Below, piece after piece: positions 35,163-42,757 of a stretch of 64,000 nt of DNA. The position numbers were made by a program, and so were the translations under genes. This stretch comes from Bacteroidales bacterium UBA7258 (GTDB lineage: Bacteria > Bacteroidota > Bacteroidia > Bacteroidales > UBA932): assembly GCA_002472565.1 (NCBI GenBank), contig DKSK01000010.1, positions 25,505 to 89,504 on the forward strand. The letters are read 5' to 3'. Every line of letters starts with the position of its first letter. Positions within the stretch are counted from its first letter, which is position 1. Under the pieces are notes generated by a model. That model did no database searches, had not been told where the DNA came from, and worked only from the letters and a program-made list of their open reading frames with translations.

Positions 35163-35196
35163 CAAAGTTAAACAAAATCCCGTAAAAGCATCCAAA
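35163..35196 (-). promoter_or_regulatory. Promoter for the symporter-dehydrogenase-pst transcript
   Basis: On the minus strand, TTTG (35196-35193) and TAACTTTG (35170-35163) are separated by 22 nt, a complete Bacteroidota -33/-7 pair. It lies about 80 nt upstream of the symporter ATG. Confidence 0.7.
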
Positions 35197-35214
35197 ATCA
35201 AGGATAAGCTCACA

Positions 35215-35255
35215 AAAGAGAGATGCTCCGGACCGCCGGGAAGGCCAATCCGGAG
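35215..35255 (-). terminator. Possible terminator after the PiT gene
   Basis: CTCCGGA (35226-35232) and TCCGGAG (35249-35255) form a 7-bp stem. The minus-strand downstream sequence includes CTCTTTTGTG, a weak T tract. It lies about 40 nt past the PiT stop. Confidence 0.4.
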
Positions 35256-35295
35256 ACGCAAGGGAAACGACTCAGTCCGCTTCCTAAGGAACAGA

Positions 35296-37575
35296 CTACT
35301 GGATATAGACAACCTCGTCTTCCGGGGCCGGAAGATCATCGTTCCGCAGATGGTTGCAGGCTCGCAGCATGTGGCGCAGCGAGTTCACTATGACCTCGGT
35401 TTCCTGGAGAAGATTCAGGTAGACATAGGCTATGGTCAGATTCTCCTTAGTGCGCTGCATGTTCACCATCTGACGCTTTCTGGCATCAGAAAGGTAATAC
35501 TCGAACTGATTGGTCTCGGCGCTCAGGTCCTCAAGCTCCTGATCGGAGCCTCTGCCGATAAGGTCGGAAGCCCTCTTGAGCAGGAAACGGACAGTATCCC
35601 TCATCGGAGTGAACTCCTTCTTCATCTCCTCCGACATAGGCGTGAAATTGTTGTCCACATGTTCCATGCAGGAATCGCAGATGCGCCTCATGCTGTAGAG
35701 AAGATCCTCGCAAGAATTTCGGTCAAGATGGAACCATGTTGTCTTGCCTATGGCGACATCAGGATCAACCCTGCGGAAGGCTACCATCTCCTTACGTCTG
35801 GCGGCCTTGAGGTCCTCTCGTTTGTCGCGGAGCTTGCGGCTCGCCGACTCGAGTTCGGAAAGTTTCTCCTCCATGAAGCCGTCCGTCATCTTCATATACT
35901 GCTCATCAATGAAGAGGAGGAAATTTCTGTCGCTCCATGTGATATGCTCAATCACCAGTTCAAGGACTTCCTTCTGGTCCTGGGTCTTGAGAATTTTGTC
36001 ATAGATTACATCACCAGACTCGGCCGCCCTCTTCTTGTAGCGGATGTTGCTTCTGACAAGAAGGAAAAAGGCGAAGGCTATCATGATGACTGTCAGCGGG
36101 ATACCGCCAGCATACATGAGAGTGGCCACAATGAAGCAGAGGATGAAGGCTGCTGCGGCGGTGATGAACCAGCCTCCGATGACGCTGACTACTCCTGTTA
36201 TTCGGAAGACGGCGCTGTCCCTTCCCCAGGCCTTGTCCGCGAGGGAGCTCCCCATGGCGACCATAAAGGTTACATATGTAGTGGACAGTGGAAGTTTGAA
36301 AGAGGTTCCGAGGGCTATCAGAAGGCTGCCTACCACGAGGTTGACGGTGGCTCTGACCTCATCAAAGGCAGCCCCGTTAGGGAGCTTCCGGTCGTAGCCT
36401 TCAAAACGGCTTGAGGCCCAGGCTCTGGCCTTGACAGGCACTGCGGAAGAGAACTGTCCAGAGAAAATTCTAGTCGCGCGGACCAGGACTCTCGCAATCC
36501 TGGAAGAGCCGAACATCTCGTCATCCCCCGACTGCCTCGAAAGGTCGACGGAGGTCTTGACCACGTTCTGAGCCTTCTTGGATGTGGCAAGGGCTATGAC
36601 CATGATTATGCCGGCTCCTACCAGAAAGAAGGTCGGGGTCTTGGCCGGTCCTTCCAGAGAAGTCATCATATAATGTGCGGCATCGGTCCCTCCGCCGTTG
36701 GCTTGGAAATCGACGAAGGAAGAATAGCCGGCGAGCGGAACTCCTATGAAGTTCACGAGGTCATTCCCGGCGAAGGCCCACGCAAGGCCGAAGGTTCCCA
36801 TGAGGACTAAGACCTTGAAGACATTGACTTTCAGGAAATAGAGCACTTCCATGAGGATGGTGCAGAAGACAAGGCAGAGTAGGATGAGCTGCCAGATGTG
36901 AGCATCTATCCAGCTTATGGCCTGGGCCGGCATGTACTGCGAAGAACCGATTCCCTTGATGAGCATGAAATAGAGGAGGGCGGTGGCGGCCAGCCCCCCG
37001 AATATGCCGATCTTCCATTTCAGCCCGGAATTCTTGTAGGAGAAGGTGAAGAGCAATCTTGACAGCCACTGGATCAGGACGCCGAAAATGAAGGCTACCG
37101 CGACTGAGAAGAAAATCGCGATGATCACCTGAAGAGCCTTGTCGGAATTGATGAGCTGGCCGAGGGTCAGGGTTTCATCTTTCAAGATCTTGATGAAAGA
37201 GAGGGCGCAGGAACCTCCCAGAAGTTCGAAAACCATGGAAATCGTAGTTGAGGTAGGCATCCCCATGGAGTTGAAAATATCGAGAAGCACGATGTCCGAT
37301 GCCATGACGGCAACGAAAATAAAGATCAGCTCATTGAAAGAGAACATAGAAGGACGGAAGATTCCATGTCTCGCTATGTCCATCATGCCGTTGCTCATGG
37401 CGGCGCCGGCGAAGATTCCTATCGCCGCCACAAGGAGGATTGTCCGAAAGGTTGCGACTTTTGCGCCGATGGCCGAATTCAGGAAGTTGACTGCATCATT
37501 GCTGACACCCACAGAAAGGTCAAATACAGCAAGAACGAAAAGGCAGACAACAAGGACCAGATAGATAGTACTCAT
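35296..37575 (-). CDS. PiT-family inorganic phosphate transporter with C-terminal PhoU-like domain
   Basis: 759 residues. The N-terminal 520 form a PiT/PNaS permease, recognisable from the duplicated signature variants GVSNDAVNFLNSAIGAK near the N-terminus and LPLSTTYVTFMVAMGSSLADKAWG near 425-450. The remaining 230 residues are soluble, helical and charged (EHITWSDRNFLLFIDEQYM, ESASRKLRDKREDLKAARRKE), like DUF47/PhoU-type regulators. Such fusions occur in Bacteroides. It provides a second phosphate uptake route beside the Pst operon. Single-gene transcript from its own promoter. Confidence 0.88.
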   Translation of the reverse strand: MSTIYLVLVVCLFVLAVFDLSVGVSNDAVNFLNSAIGAKVATFRTILLVAAIGIFAGAAMSNGMMDIARHGIFRPSMFSFNELIFIFVAVMASDIVLLDIFNSMGMPTSTTISMVFELLGGSCALSFIKILKDETLTLGQLINSDKALQVIIAIFFSVAVAFIFGVLIQWLSRLLFTFSYKNSGLKWKIGIFGGLAATALLYFMLIKGIGSSQYMPAQAISWIDAHIWQLILLCLVFCTILMEVLYFLKVNVFKVLVLMGTFGLAWAFAGNDLVNFIGVPLAGYSSFVDFQANGGGTDAAHYMMTSLEGPAKTPTFFLVGAGIIMVIALATSKKAQNVVKTSVDLSRQSGDDEMFGSSRIARVLVRATRIFSGQFSSAVPVKARAWASSRFEGYDRKLPNGAAFDEVRATVNLVVGSLLIALGTSFKLPLSTTYVTFMVAMGSSLADKAWGRDSAVFRITGVVSVIGGWFITAAAAFILCFIVATLMYAGGIPLTVIMIAFAFFLLVRSNIRYKKRAAESGDVIYDKILKTQDQKEVLELVIEHITWSDRNFLLFIDEQYMKMTDGFMEEKLSELESASRKLRDKREDLKAARRKEMVAFRRVDPDVAIGKTTWFHLDRNSCEDLLYSMRRICDSCMEHVDNNFTPMSEEMKKEFTPMRDTVRFLLKRASDLIGRGSDQELEDLSAETNQFEYYLSDARKRQMVNMQRTKENLTIAYVYLNLLQETEVIVNSLRHMLRACNHLRNDDLPAPEDEVVYIQ

Positions 37576-37605
37576 TAAATATTGTTTTCCGCTTTTATCC
37601 TCGCA

Positions 37606-37613
37606 AATTTATC
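37606..37613 (-). promoter_or_regulatory. -7 box for the PiT transporter gene
   Basis: Minus-strand TAAATTTG, an exact TAnnTTTG match, about 30 nt before the ATG. No convincing -33 element. Confidence 0.55.
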
Positions 37614-37673
37614 ACAAAATAATTCTGATGCCTATTCACCATATTCATTTTTTATCCTGAATGGTCATTTTCA

Positions 37674-37725
37674 TAAAAAAAGAAAACTTTCGCCTTGATT
37701 TCAAATGAAACTTCAAAGCGAAAGT
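37674..37725 (-). terminator. Terminator of the phosphohexomutase-CBM9 operon
   Basis: GCGAAAGT/ACTTTCGC forms an 8-bp outer stem (37718-37725 with 37686-37693) with further inner pairing (TTTCA/TGAAA). On the minus strand it is followed by TTTCTTTTTTTATG, a strong T tract. It lies 50 nt past the CBM9-like stop. Confidence 0.75.
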
Positions 37726-37774
37726 CTGTCCTAAACAACTATGTTTCCAAAATTATAAAGCAGGATATTATATT

Positions 37775-38506
37775 TTATGGCCTTTTGAAATTGACCGTCC
37801 CCCACCGGGCAGGCCTGTGGATGTCCACGACTCCTGTCGGAGCCCAGACCCAATTCTCTTCTGGAGAGTCAGAGCCATATAGGTACTCAACCCTTGAGAA
37901 GTTCATCTTCCATGAAGGGAATTTGTCAGCCTCGTCGAAGCCTCTCATCAAGGCCTTTCTCGGGATCGCCCACTCACAGCTCCAGCCCCTGTCCGGGGAG
38001 CCCTCCTTGTTGAGCGAACCATAGACCTTGACAGCCGTCTTCAGTCCGGGACAGTCCCAATGGCAATAGAAGCTTCCCCCGAAGGAATAGCCCTTGTCCA
38101 TGATGAGGTCGAGGACGGTGCCGAGAGCGTTGATCTCGAATTCATAATAGTTCAAGCCGTCCGCGTCCGGGTCAATGAAAATTTCGAAATCATTGTCCTT
38201 CCAGACCACAGAGTCGTGTTCCGTCTGGACCGCCCTTACATCATCCTCCCAGAGAAAGGCCCCTACATAGAGATATTCTTCGTCCCAAAGAAGCTTTACC
38301 TCCGTCTGCTTCACCGGAGCCGGATAGTCCTCTCCCCTTATGTCACGCAAGGGGCCCAGAGGAAGGGCCTTCGACCATGAAGTCTCGTCAAGGCGGCCAT
38401 CGATGCGAATCTTCCCTTCCGCCCTCCTGCAATCATAAGTCTGCGCCGCCGCCCCTGAAGACGACAGCGCAAGACCTATTGCAAGAGCCAAAAGCCTGGT
38501 TCGCAT
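37775..38506 (-). CDS. Secreted carbohydrate-binding family 9-like protein
   Basis: 243 residues with a signal peptide to about residue 21. The mature part matches the CBM9-like fold: KIRIDGRLDETSWSKA at the N-terminus, LLWDEEYLYVGAFLWEDD, DNDFEIFIDPDADGLNYYEFEINALG and W-rich WAIPRKAL. In this subfamily the domain stands alone and its ligand is generally unknown; related domains bind reducing-end sugars. It starts 4 nt after the phosphohexomutase gene, so the two are co-transcribed. Confidence 0.82.
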   Translation of the reverse strand: MRTRLLALAIGLALSSSGAAAQTYDCRRAEGKIRIDGRLDETSWSKALPLGPLRDIRGEDYPAPVKQTEVKLLWDEEYLYVGAFLWEDDVRAVQTEHDSVVWKDNDFEIFIDPDADGLNYYEFEINALGTVLDLIMDKGYSFGGSFYCHWDCPGLKTAVKVYGSLNKEGSPDRGWSCEWAIPRKALMRGFDEADKFPSWKMNFSRVEYLYGSDSPEENWVWAPTGVVDIHRPARWGTVNFKRP

Positions 38507-38510
38507 ATTT

Positions 38511-40178
38511 CTACTTTACAAATTGCTTGTCCAGCAGCTTGATCTTCTCGTCCGCATCCGCGCCCTTCGCGCCATAGTAGAACTTGATCTTAGGTTCTGT
38601 GCCCGACGGGCGTACCGTGACGACGTCTCCATCCTTGTCGAAGAACTGGAGCACATTGGACTTTGGAAGACCTGTCTTCTCGCTTTCCATGTAATCCACC
38701 TCGCGGATAACAGGAGAACCGGCTAGCTCCTTAGGAGGATTCTGGCGAAGCTCCGCCATAATCTTCTGGATCTCCTCCGCGCCGGACTTACCCTTGCGCA
38801 CCACGCTGGTCAGACCTTCCTTTCTGTAGCCATATTCCTTGTAAATCTTCAGCATCAGTCCGTAGAGGCTGAGGCCCTGGTCGGCGGCCCATGCGGCGCA
38901 CTCGGCCACCATCGAAGCGGCAATCTGCGCATCCTTGTCCCTGACGAACTGGCCGACATTGAAGCCGAAGCTCTCCTCACCTCCGCAGATGAACTCGCCC
39001 TTGTCCTCATTCTCGCGGACGACCCCCGCGATGTATTTGAAGCCGGTCAGGACGTCATAGCATTTGACTCCGAAGCTTTCCGCGATTTCCGCTATGAGAG
39101 GGGTCGTGACGATGGTCTTGACGACATATTTGCTTGCGTCAAGCTTTCCGAGCTCCTTCCAGCGGCTGAGAATGTAGTAGGTGAGCATGGAACCGGTCTG
39201 GTTGCCGTTGAAGCGGACCATCTCACCCTTGTCGTCACGGACAGCGATTCCCATACGGTCAGCGTCCGGGTCGGTTGCAATGACGATGTCAGCCTGATTC
39301 TTGTCAGCCACCTCGATGGCCATCTTCATGGCGCCGGGATCCTCCGGATTAGGATAGGCGACGGTCGGGAAATTTCCGTCGCTGATGTCCTGCTCAGGAA
39401 CATGGAAGACGTTCACGAAGCCAAGACGCCTGAGGCATTCCGGCACGAGACGGACGCCGCAGCCGTGGAGAGGGGTGTAAACGAATTTAATATCTTTATG
39501 TCGGGAGCAGGCCTCGGGCGAGAGCGTCAGGCTGAGGATGTCATGGAGGTATCTTTCGTCCACATCAGCCCCCATGATGTCAATCTTTCCCGGCTTCACG
39601 CCTTCCACAGGACGGAAGAGGACCATGGACGGGTCGGTAATCTTGGCCACCTCAGCCACGATGTCCACATCGACAGGGCTGGTGATCTGGGCTCCGTCGC
39701 TCCAGAATACCTTGTAGCCGTTGTATTCCTTAGGATTGTGCGAGGCTGTCACCATGACTCCGGCCGTGGCTTTCTTCAGCCTGATGGAATAACTCAGTTC
39801 CGGAGTCGGCCTGATGCCTTCGAAGAGGTAGACGTGGATGCCGTTGTTGGAAAGCACGTCCGCTGTGATTCTGGCGAATTCGCGGGAATGGTTGCGGCTG
39901 TCGAAGGAGATGCAGGCGCTCAGGCCACCCTTCACATTGGCCTTCATATAGTTTGCAAGTCCCTGTGTTGCCATGCCGACGGTGTAAGTGTTCATTCGGT
40001 TGGTTCCTACGCCCATGACTCCGCGGAGTCCGCCGGTGCCGAATTCAAGATTACGGTAGAAGGCGTCCTCAAGGATGGCCGGATCCCCTTCCATGAGTTT
40101 TTTGACCTCGTTCTTGGTCTCTTGGTCGAAGTCGCCGTTCAACCACGACTCGGCGACAAGTCTGAAATCTGTTGCCAC
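38511..40178 (-). CDS. Alpha-D-phosphohexomutase (phosphoglucomutase/phosphomannomutase)
   Basis: 555-residue cytosolic enzyme interconverting hexose 1- and 6-phosphates. Active-site phosphoserine loop TASHNPKEYNGYK, metal loop ATDPDADRMGI, sugar-binding loop GGEESFGF, and phosphate-binding loop RPSGTEPKIKFYY near the C-terminus. The length fits the PgmB-like phospho-sugar mutase group. Translation starts at GTG (40178), since the next in-frame ATG would remove the conserved N-terminus. The leader upstream of it is unusually long and structured. Confidence 0.93.
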   Translation of the reverse strand: MATDFRLVAESWLNGDFDQETKNEVKKLMEGDPAILEDAFYRNLEFGTGGLRGVMGVGTNRMNTYTVGMATQGLANYMKANVKGGLSACISFDSRNHSREFARITADVLSNNGIHVYLFEGIRPTPELSYSIRLKKATAGVMVTASHNPKEYNGYKVFWSDGAQITSPVDVDIVAEVAKITDPSMVLFRPVEGVKPGKIDIMGADVDERYLHDILSLTLSPEACSRHKDIKFVYTPLHGCGVRLVPECLRRLGFVNVFHVPEQDISDGNFPTVAYPNPEDPGAMKMAIEVADKNQADIVIATDPDADRMGIAVRDDKGEMVRFNGNQTGSMLTYYILSRWKELGKLDASKYVVKTIVTTPLIAEIAESFGVKCYDVLTGFKYIAGVVRENEDKGEFICGGEESFGFNVGQFVRDKDAQIAASMVAECAAWAADQGLSLYGLMLKIYKEYGYRKEGLTSVVRKGKSGAEEIQKIMAELRQNPPKELAGSPVIREVDYMESEKTGLPKSNVLQFFDKDGDVVTVRPSGTEPKIKFYYGAKGADADEKIKLLDKQFVK

Positions 40179-40236
40179 GTTATTAAAAGTATTAAATTTA
40201 TATGTTATTTTTCTACTTTTTAAATACTTTCTGCAA

Positions 40237-40317
40237 CCGTTTGAAACGGATTATATCAATTATGTGTTATCCGGCGTATCCGCCGGAATATTCTGCGTCA
40301 TCATCCGGCGTATCCGC
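40237..40317. repeat. Structured leader: palindrome, hairpin and 15-nt direct repeat
   Basis: CCGTTT-G-AAACGG (40237-40249) is a perfect odd palindrome. CCGGCG-TATC-CGCCGG (40271-40286) is a 6-bp hairpin. The 15-mer ATCCGGCGTATCCGC occurs at 40269-40283 and 40303-40317, 34 nt apart. All lie in the roughly 150-nt region between the presumed minus-strand promoter (40327-40334) and the phosphohexomutase start. Confidence 0.7.
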
Positions 40318-40326
40318 TGTAATTTC

Positions 40327-40334
40327 CAAATTTA
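40327..40334 (-). promoter_or_regulatory. -7 box for the phosphohexomutase operon
   Basis: Minus-strand TAAATTTG, exact match to TAnnTTTG. It implies a 5' leader of about 140 nt. No clear -33 element. Confidence 0.5.
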
Positions 40335-40357
40335 ACAAAATTTTCCGATCCTTTAGC

Positions 40358-40365
40358 TAACTTTG
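40358..40365 (+). promoter_or_regulatory. -7 box for the methyltransferase gene
   Basis: TAACTTTG, an exact TAnnTTTG box 24 nt before the ATG at 40390. A possible TTG start at 40363 lies inside this box and is therefore discounted. Confidence 0.5.
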
Positions 40366-40389
40366 CCCAAAAGCAAGAAAATTTTGCCA

Positions 40390-41691
40390 ATGGACATGGA
40401 AGACAGATTCGGCGGAACCTTCTACGACTTTATAATCAAACACATGGAAGATGACCCTGACAGGCTCGCCCTCTCAAAAGAGAAATGGGCAGGCATCGAT
40501 ACGTCCGCAGCCGTCTCAACAATAGGAGGAAGACGCAGAATCCGTTCGAAACTGCCTCTCTGGTACGCCGACCAACGCCTCGTATATCCGACAAGGCTTT
40601 GCATCGAGCAATGCAGCTCGCAGGCGGCCGCCGAATACAAAGCAAGCCTTGTCCGGCAGATAATACCCGGAGGAACAGTCGCCGATCTAACCTCCGGCCT
40701 CGGAGTCGATGACTGGGCCTTCGCTTGCGAAGGCTGCCAGGTACTCTACAACGATGCTTCTCACCTACTGTGCGAAGCCGCCAGACACAATTTTCACTGC
40801 CTCGGAATCACGGCAGATTTCCGCTGCGGAGAAGTCGCTCCAGGTAAAGTCGCTGAAATTCTCGGCGGCTTCAAGCCGAACCTTATCTATATCGATCCAG
40901 CCAGACGAGAAGCGGGGACCGGGCGCAAGACCTTTAAGCTGGCGGACTGCAGTCCGGACGTGCTCGCACTCTCGAGCGAACTGCGCAGACTCGGCGCCGA
41001 CATTCTTCTCAAACTCTCTCCCATGGCCGATATCTCCACCGTAGTGGCGGAATTATCCGCGGCCTTCGGCGGAGATGTAGACAAGGGCTTATGTGTCAAA
41101 GAGATACATATAGTGGAATACGAGGGAGAGTGTAAGGAACTGCTGGTCTGGCTCTCGCGGCGGGAAGGCGGGGAGGAGAAGCCCCGGCTCACCGTGGCGG
41201 TCTGCGGAGAGGAGACTGCGACCCTGTCTGCGGAACTCGGCACCGAAGCCTCTCTGACGCCTTCGCTCTACGCCTCCGGAGCCGAAGCCCTGGCCGGATC
41301 CTGCCTCTTCGAACCCAGCAAGGCTCTCTCCAAATCAGGCCTTTTCAAGACCGTCGGACAGCGTTTCGGCCTGAACCAGCTCGGGCTTTCCACCCACCTC
41401 TACGTCGGAGAGGAAGTCGCCGAGTCTCTCCTTCCTTTCGGGAAGACCTACAGAATCACCTCGGCCCTGCAGCTCTCAAGCCAGAACATAAAGGAGCTTT
41501 CCCGCAAGGGTCTCGCTGGCACACTTTCAGTCCGCAACGTCCCTCTCTCTGCCCCGGAGCTTTCCCGAAGGCTGCGCCTCAGGCCGGACCAGACCCGGCA
41601 CCTTTTCGCCTGCCGGATAGATTCCCTCTCCGCCAACTTCCTGCTCTTCACCGAACCATTCCAAACCGCCCCGACTAACCGCGCATATTGA
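40390..41691 (+). CDS. Class I SAM-dependent methyltransferase with THUMP-like domain
   Basis: 433 residues from the ATG at 40390. The SAM-binding core includes VADLTSGLGVDDWAFA (motif I) and NLIYIDPARRE, with a DPARR motif shared by this uncharacterised group. The C-terminal half (LSKSGLFKTVGQRFGLNQLGLSTHLYVG and onward) corresponds to the THUMP-like domain of Bacteroidota proteins. An RNA substrate is plausible but not shown. The gene is alone on the plus strand between two minus-strand operons. Confidence 0.85.
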   Translation: MDMEDRFGGTFYDFIIKHMEDDPDRLALSKEKWAGIDTSAAVSTIGGRRRIRSKLPLWYADQRLVYPTRLCIEQCSSQAAAEYKASLVRQIIPGGTVADLTSGLGVDDWAFACEGCQVLYNDASHLLCEAARHNFHCLGITADFRCGEVAPGKVAEILGGFKPNLIYIDPARREAGTGRKTFKLADCSPDVLALSSELRRLGADILLKLSPMADISTVVAELSAAFGGDVDKGLCVKEIHIVEYEGECKELLVWLSRREGGEEKPRLTVAVCGEETATLSAELGTEASLTPSLYASGAEALAGSCLFEPSKALSKSGLFKTVGQRFGLNQLGLSTHLYVGEEVAESLLPFGKTYRITSALQLSSQNIKELSRKGLAGTLSVRNVPLSAPELSRRLRLRPDQTRHLFACRIDSLSANFLLFTEPFQTAPTNRAY

Positions 41692-41875
41692 GGATTGCCG
41701 TGACGGTTCACCACAGAGCGAATGTAGTACCCCCACGCCTAAATAGTGCCGGTGAGGACATTGTGGGGCAGGGGCTTCGCGTGGTGTCAGCGCGAAATGG
41801 GTGATATCAGAGAGCGAGCTGGGTGTCGGGCGAGGTGTCGGCATCGGAACCCTGCACCGGAAACGATTTCAGAAT

Positions 41876-42757
41876 CTATCGGAATAGGAGCTCGAAGGTG
41901 GTGCGGGAGGGGCTGGAAACGAGGAGGGAGATGGTGCCGCCATGGCGGTTCATTATCTGGCGGGAGAGGCTCAGCCCTATGCCGCTGCCTTCAGACTTGG
42001 TGGTAAAGAAAGGCACGAAAATCTGCTCCTGCACATCCGGTGGGATAGGCGCACCGTCATCAGAAACCCGGAGGTGAGTCTCGCCGGCGGACTCCTCCAT
42101 GAATGCGTTGATTTCAATATGCTTCGATCCGGCTTGAAGGGCGTTCTTGATAAGATTTATCAAGACCTGGGAGATCTGCCCCTCATCAATGTAAAGCAGC
42201 ATCTCCTCCGAAGAAGCCTTGTAGGTGCAGACGGCGCCGGCATCCTTGCACTGCTTTTCGGTTAGACTGATGACATTGCAGACCAGGTCGTCCACCATCA
42301 CGGCCTTGCGCACCGGCCTGGCAACTCCGCTGAGTTCCCTATAAGTCTGGACGAAATTTATGAGGTCACGCGACGAGGCCGAGATAGTCTCCAGCCCCTT
42401 CTTGACATCCATCTCCTGTTCCTCGGCAGGGAGACCGGCATATTTCGAAAGCGCGTCGCTGAGCGAAGCTATCGGGGAGACCGTATTCATGATTTCATGA
42501 GTCAGGACCCTTATAAGCTTCGTCCATGATTCCTGTTCATTGCGCTGGCGCTGGCGTTCGAAAATCCGGTGGAGACGGTTCAGGGACCGGTTCAGGGCGC
42601 TGTTTTCCAGGAAATGGAAATTAAGCTCCCCGTCATCGATGGCGTCAAGCAGGAAATCCACCTTCTTTCTGTCCTTTCTGCGGACCACGGCGGCGGTTAC
42701 GGCCACGGCCACGACGACCGCGGCGAGGGCCGCTGCTATTACCGCCAGGACTTTCAT
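41876..42757 (-). CDS. NtrB-like sensor histidine kinase lacking a sensor domain
   Basis: 293 residues. One N-terminal membrane helix (about 3-24) is followed directly by a short coiled segment and the kinase core: H-box RVLTHEIMNTVSPI, N-box LINLIKNALQA, G1 SDDGAPIP, F-box PFFTT, G2 GSGIGLSLS. No periplasmic loop, PAS or HAMP domain is seen, so it either senses the membrane or a partner protein. Its ATG overlaps the upstream regulator stop by 1 nt (TGATG), meaning tight coupling. It is the last gene of the tolC-hlyD-regulator-kinase operon. Confidence 0.9.
   Translation of the reverse strand: MKVLAVIAAALAAVVVAVAVTAAVVRRKDRKKVDFLLDAIDDGELNFHFLENSALNRSLNRLHRIFERQRQRNEQESWTKLIRVLTHEIMNTVSPIASLSDALSKYAGLPAEEQEMDVKKGLETISASSRDLINFVQTYRELSGVARPVRKAVMVDDLVCNVISLTEKQCKDAGAVCTYKASSEEMLLYIDEGQISQVLINLIKNALQAGSKHIEINAFMEESAGETHLRVSDDGAPIPPDVQEQIFVPFFTTKSEGSGIGLSLSRQIMNRHGGTISLLVSSPSRTTFELLFR

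Noticed and set aside
40363..40389. TTG start for the methyltransferase
   Set aside because: It falls inside the TAACTTTG promoter box; ATG 40390 is 25 nt downstream and sufficient.
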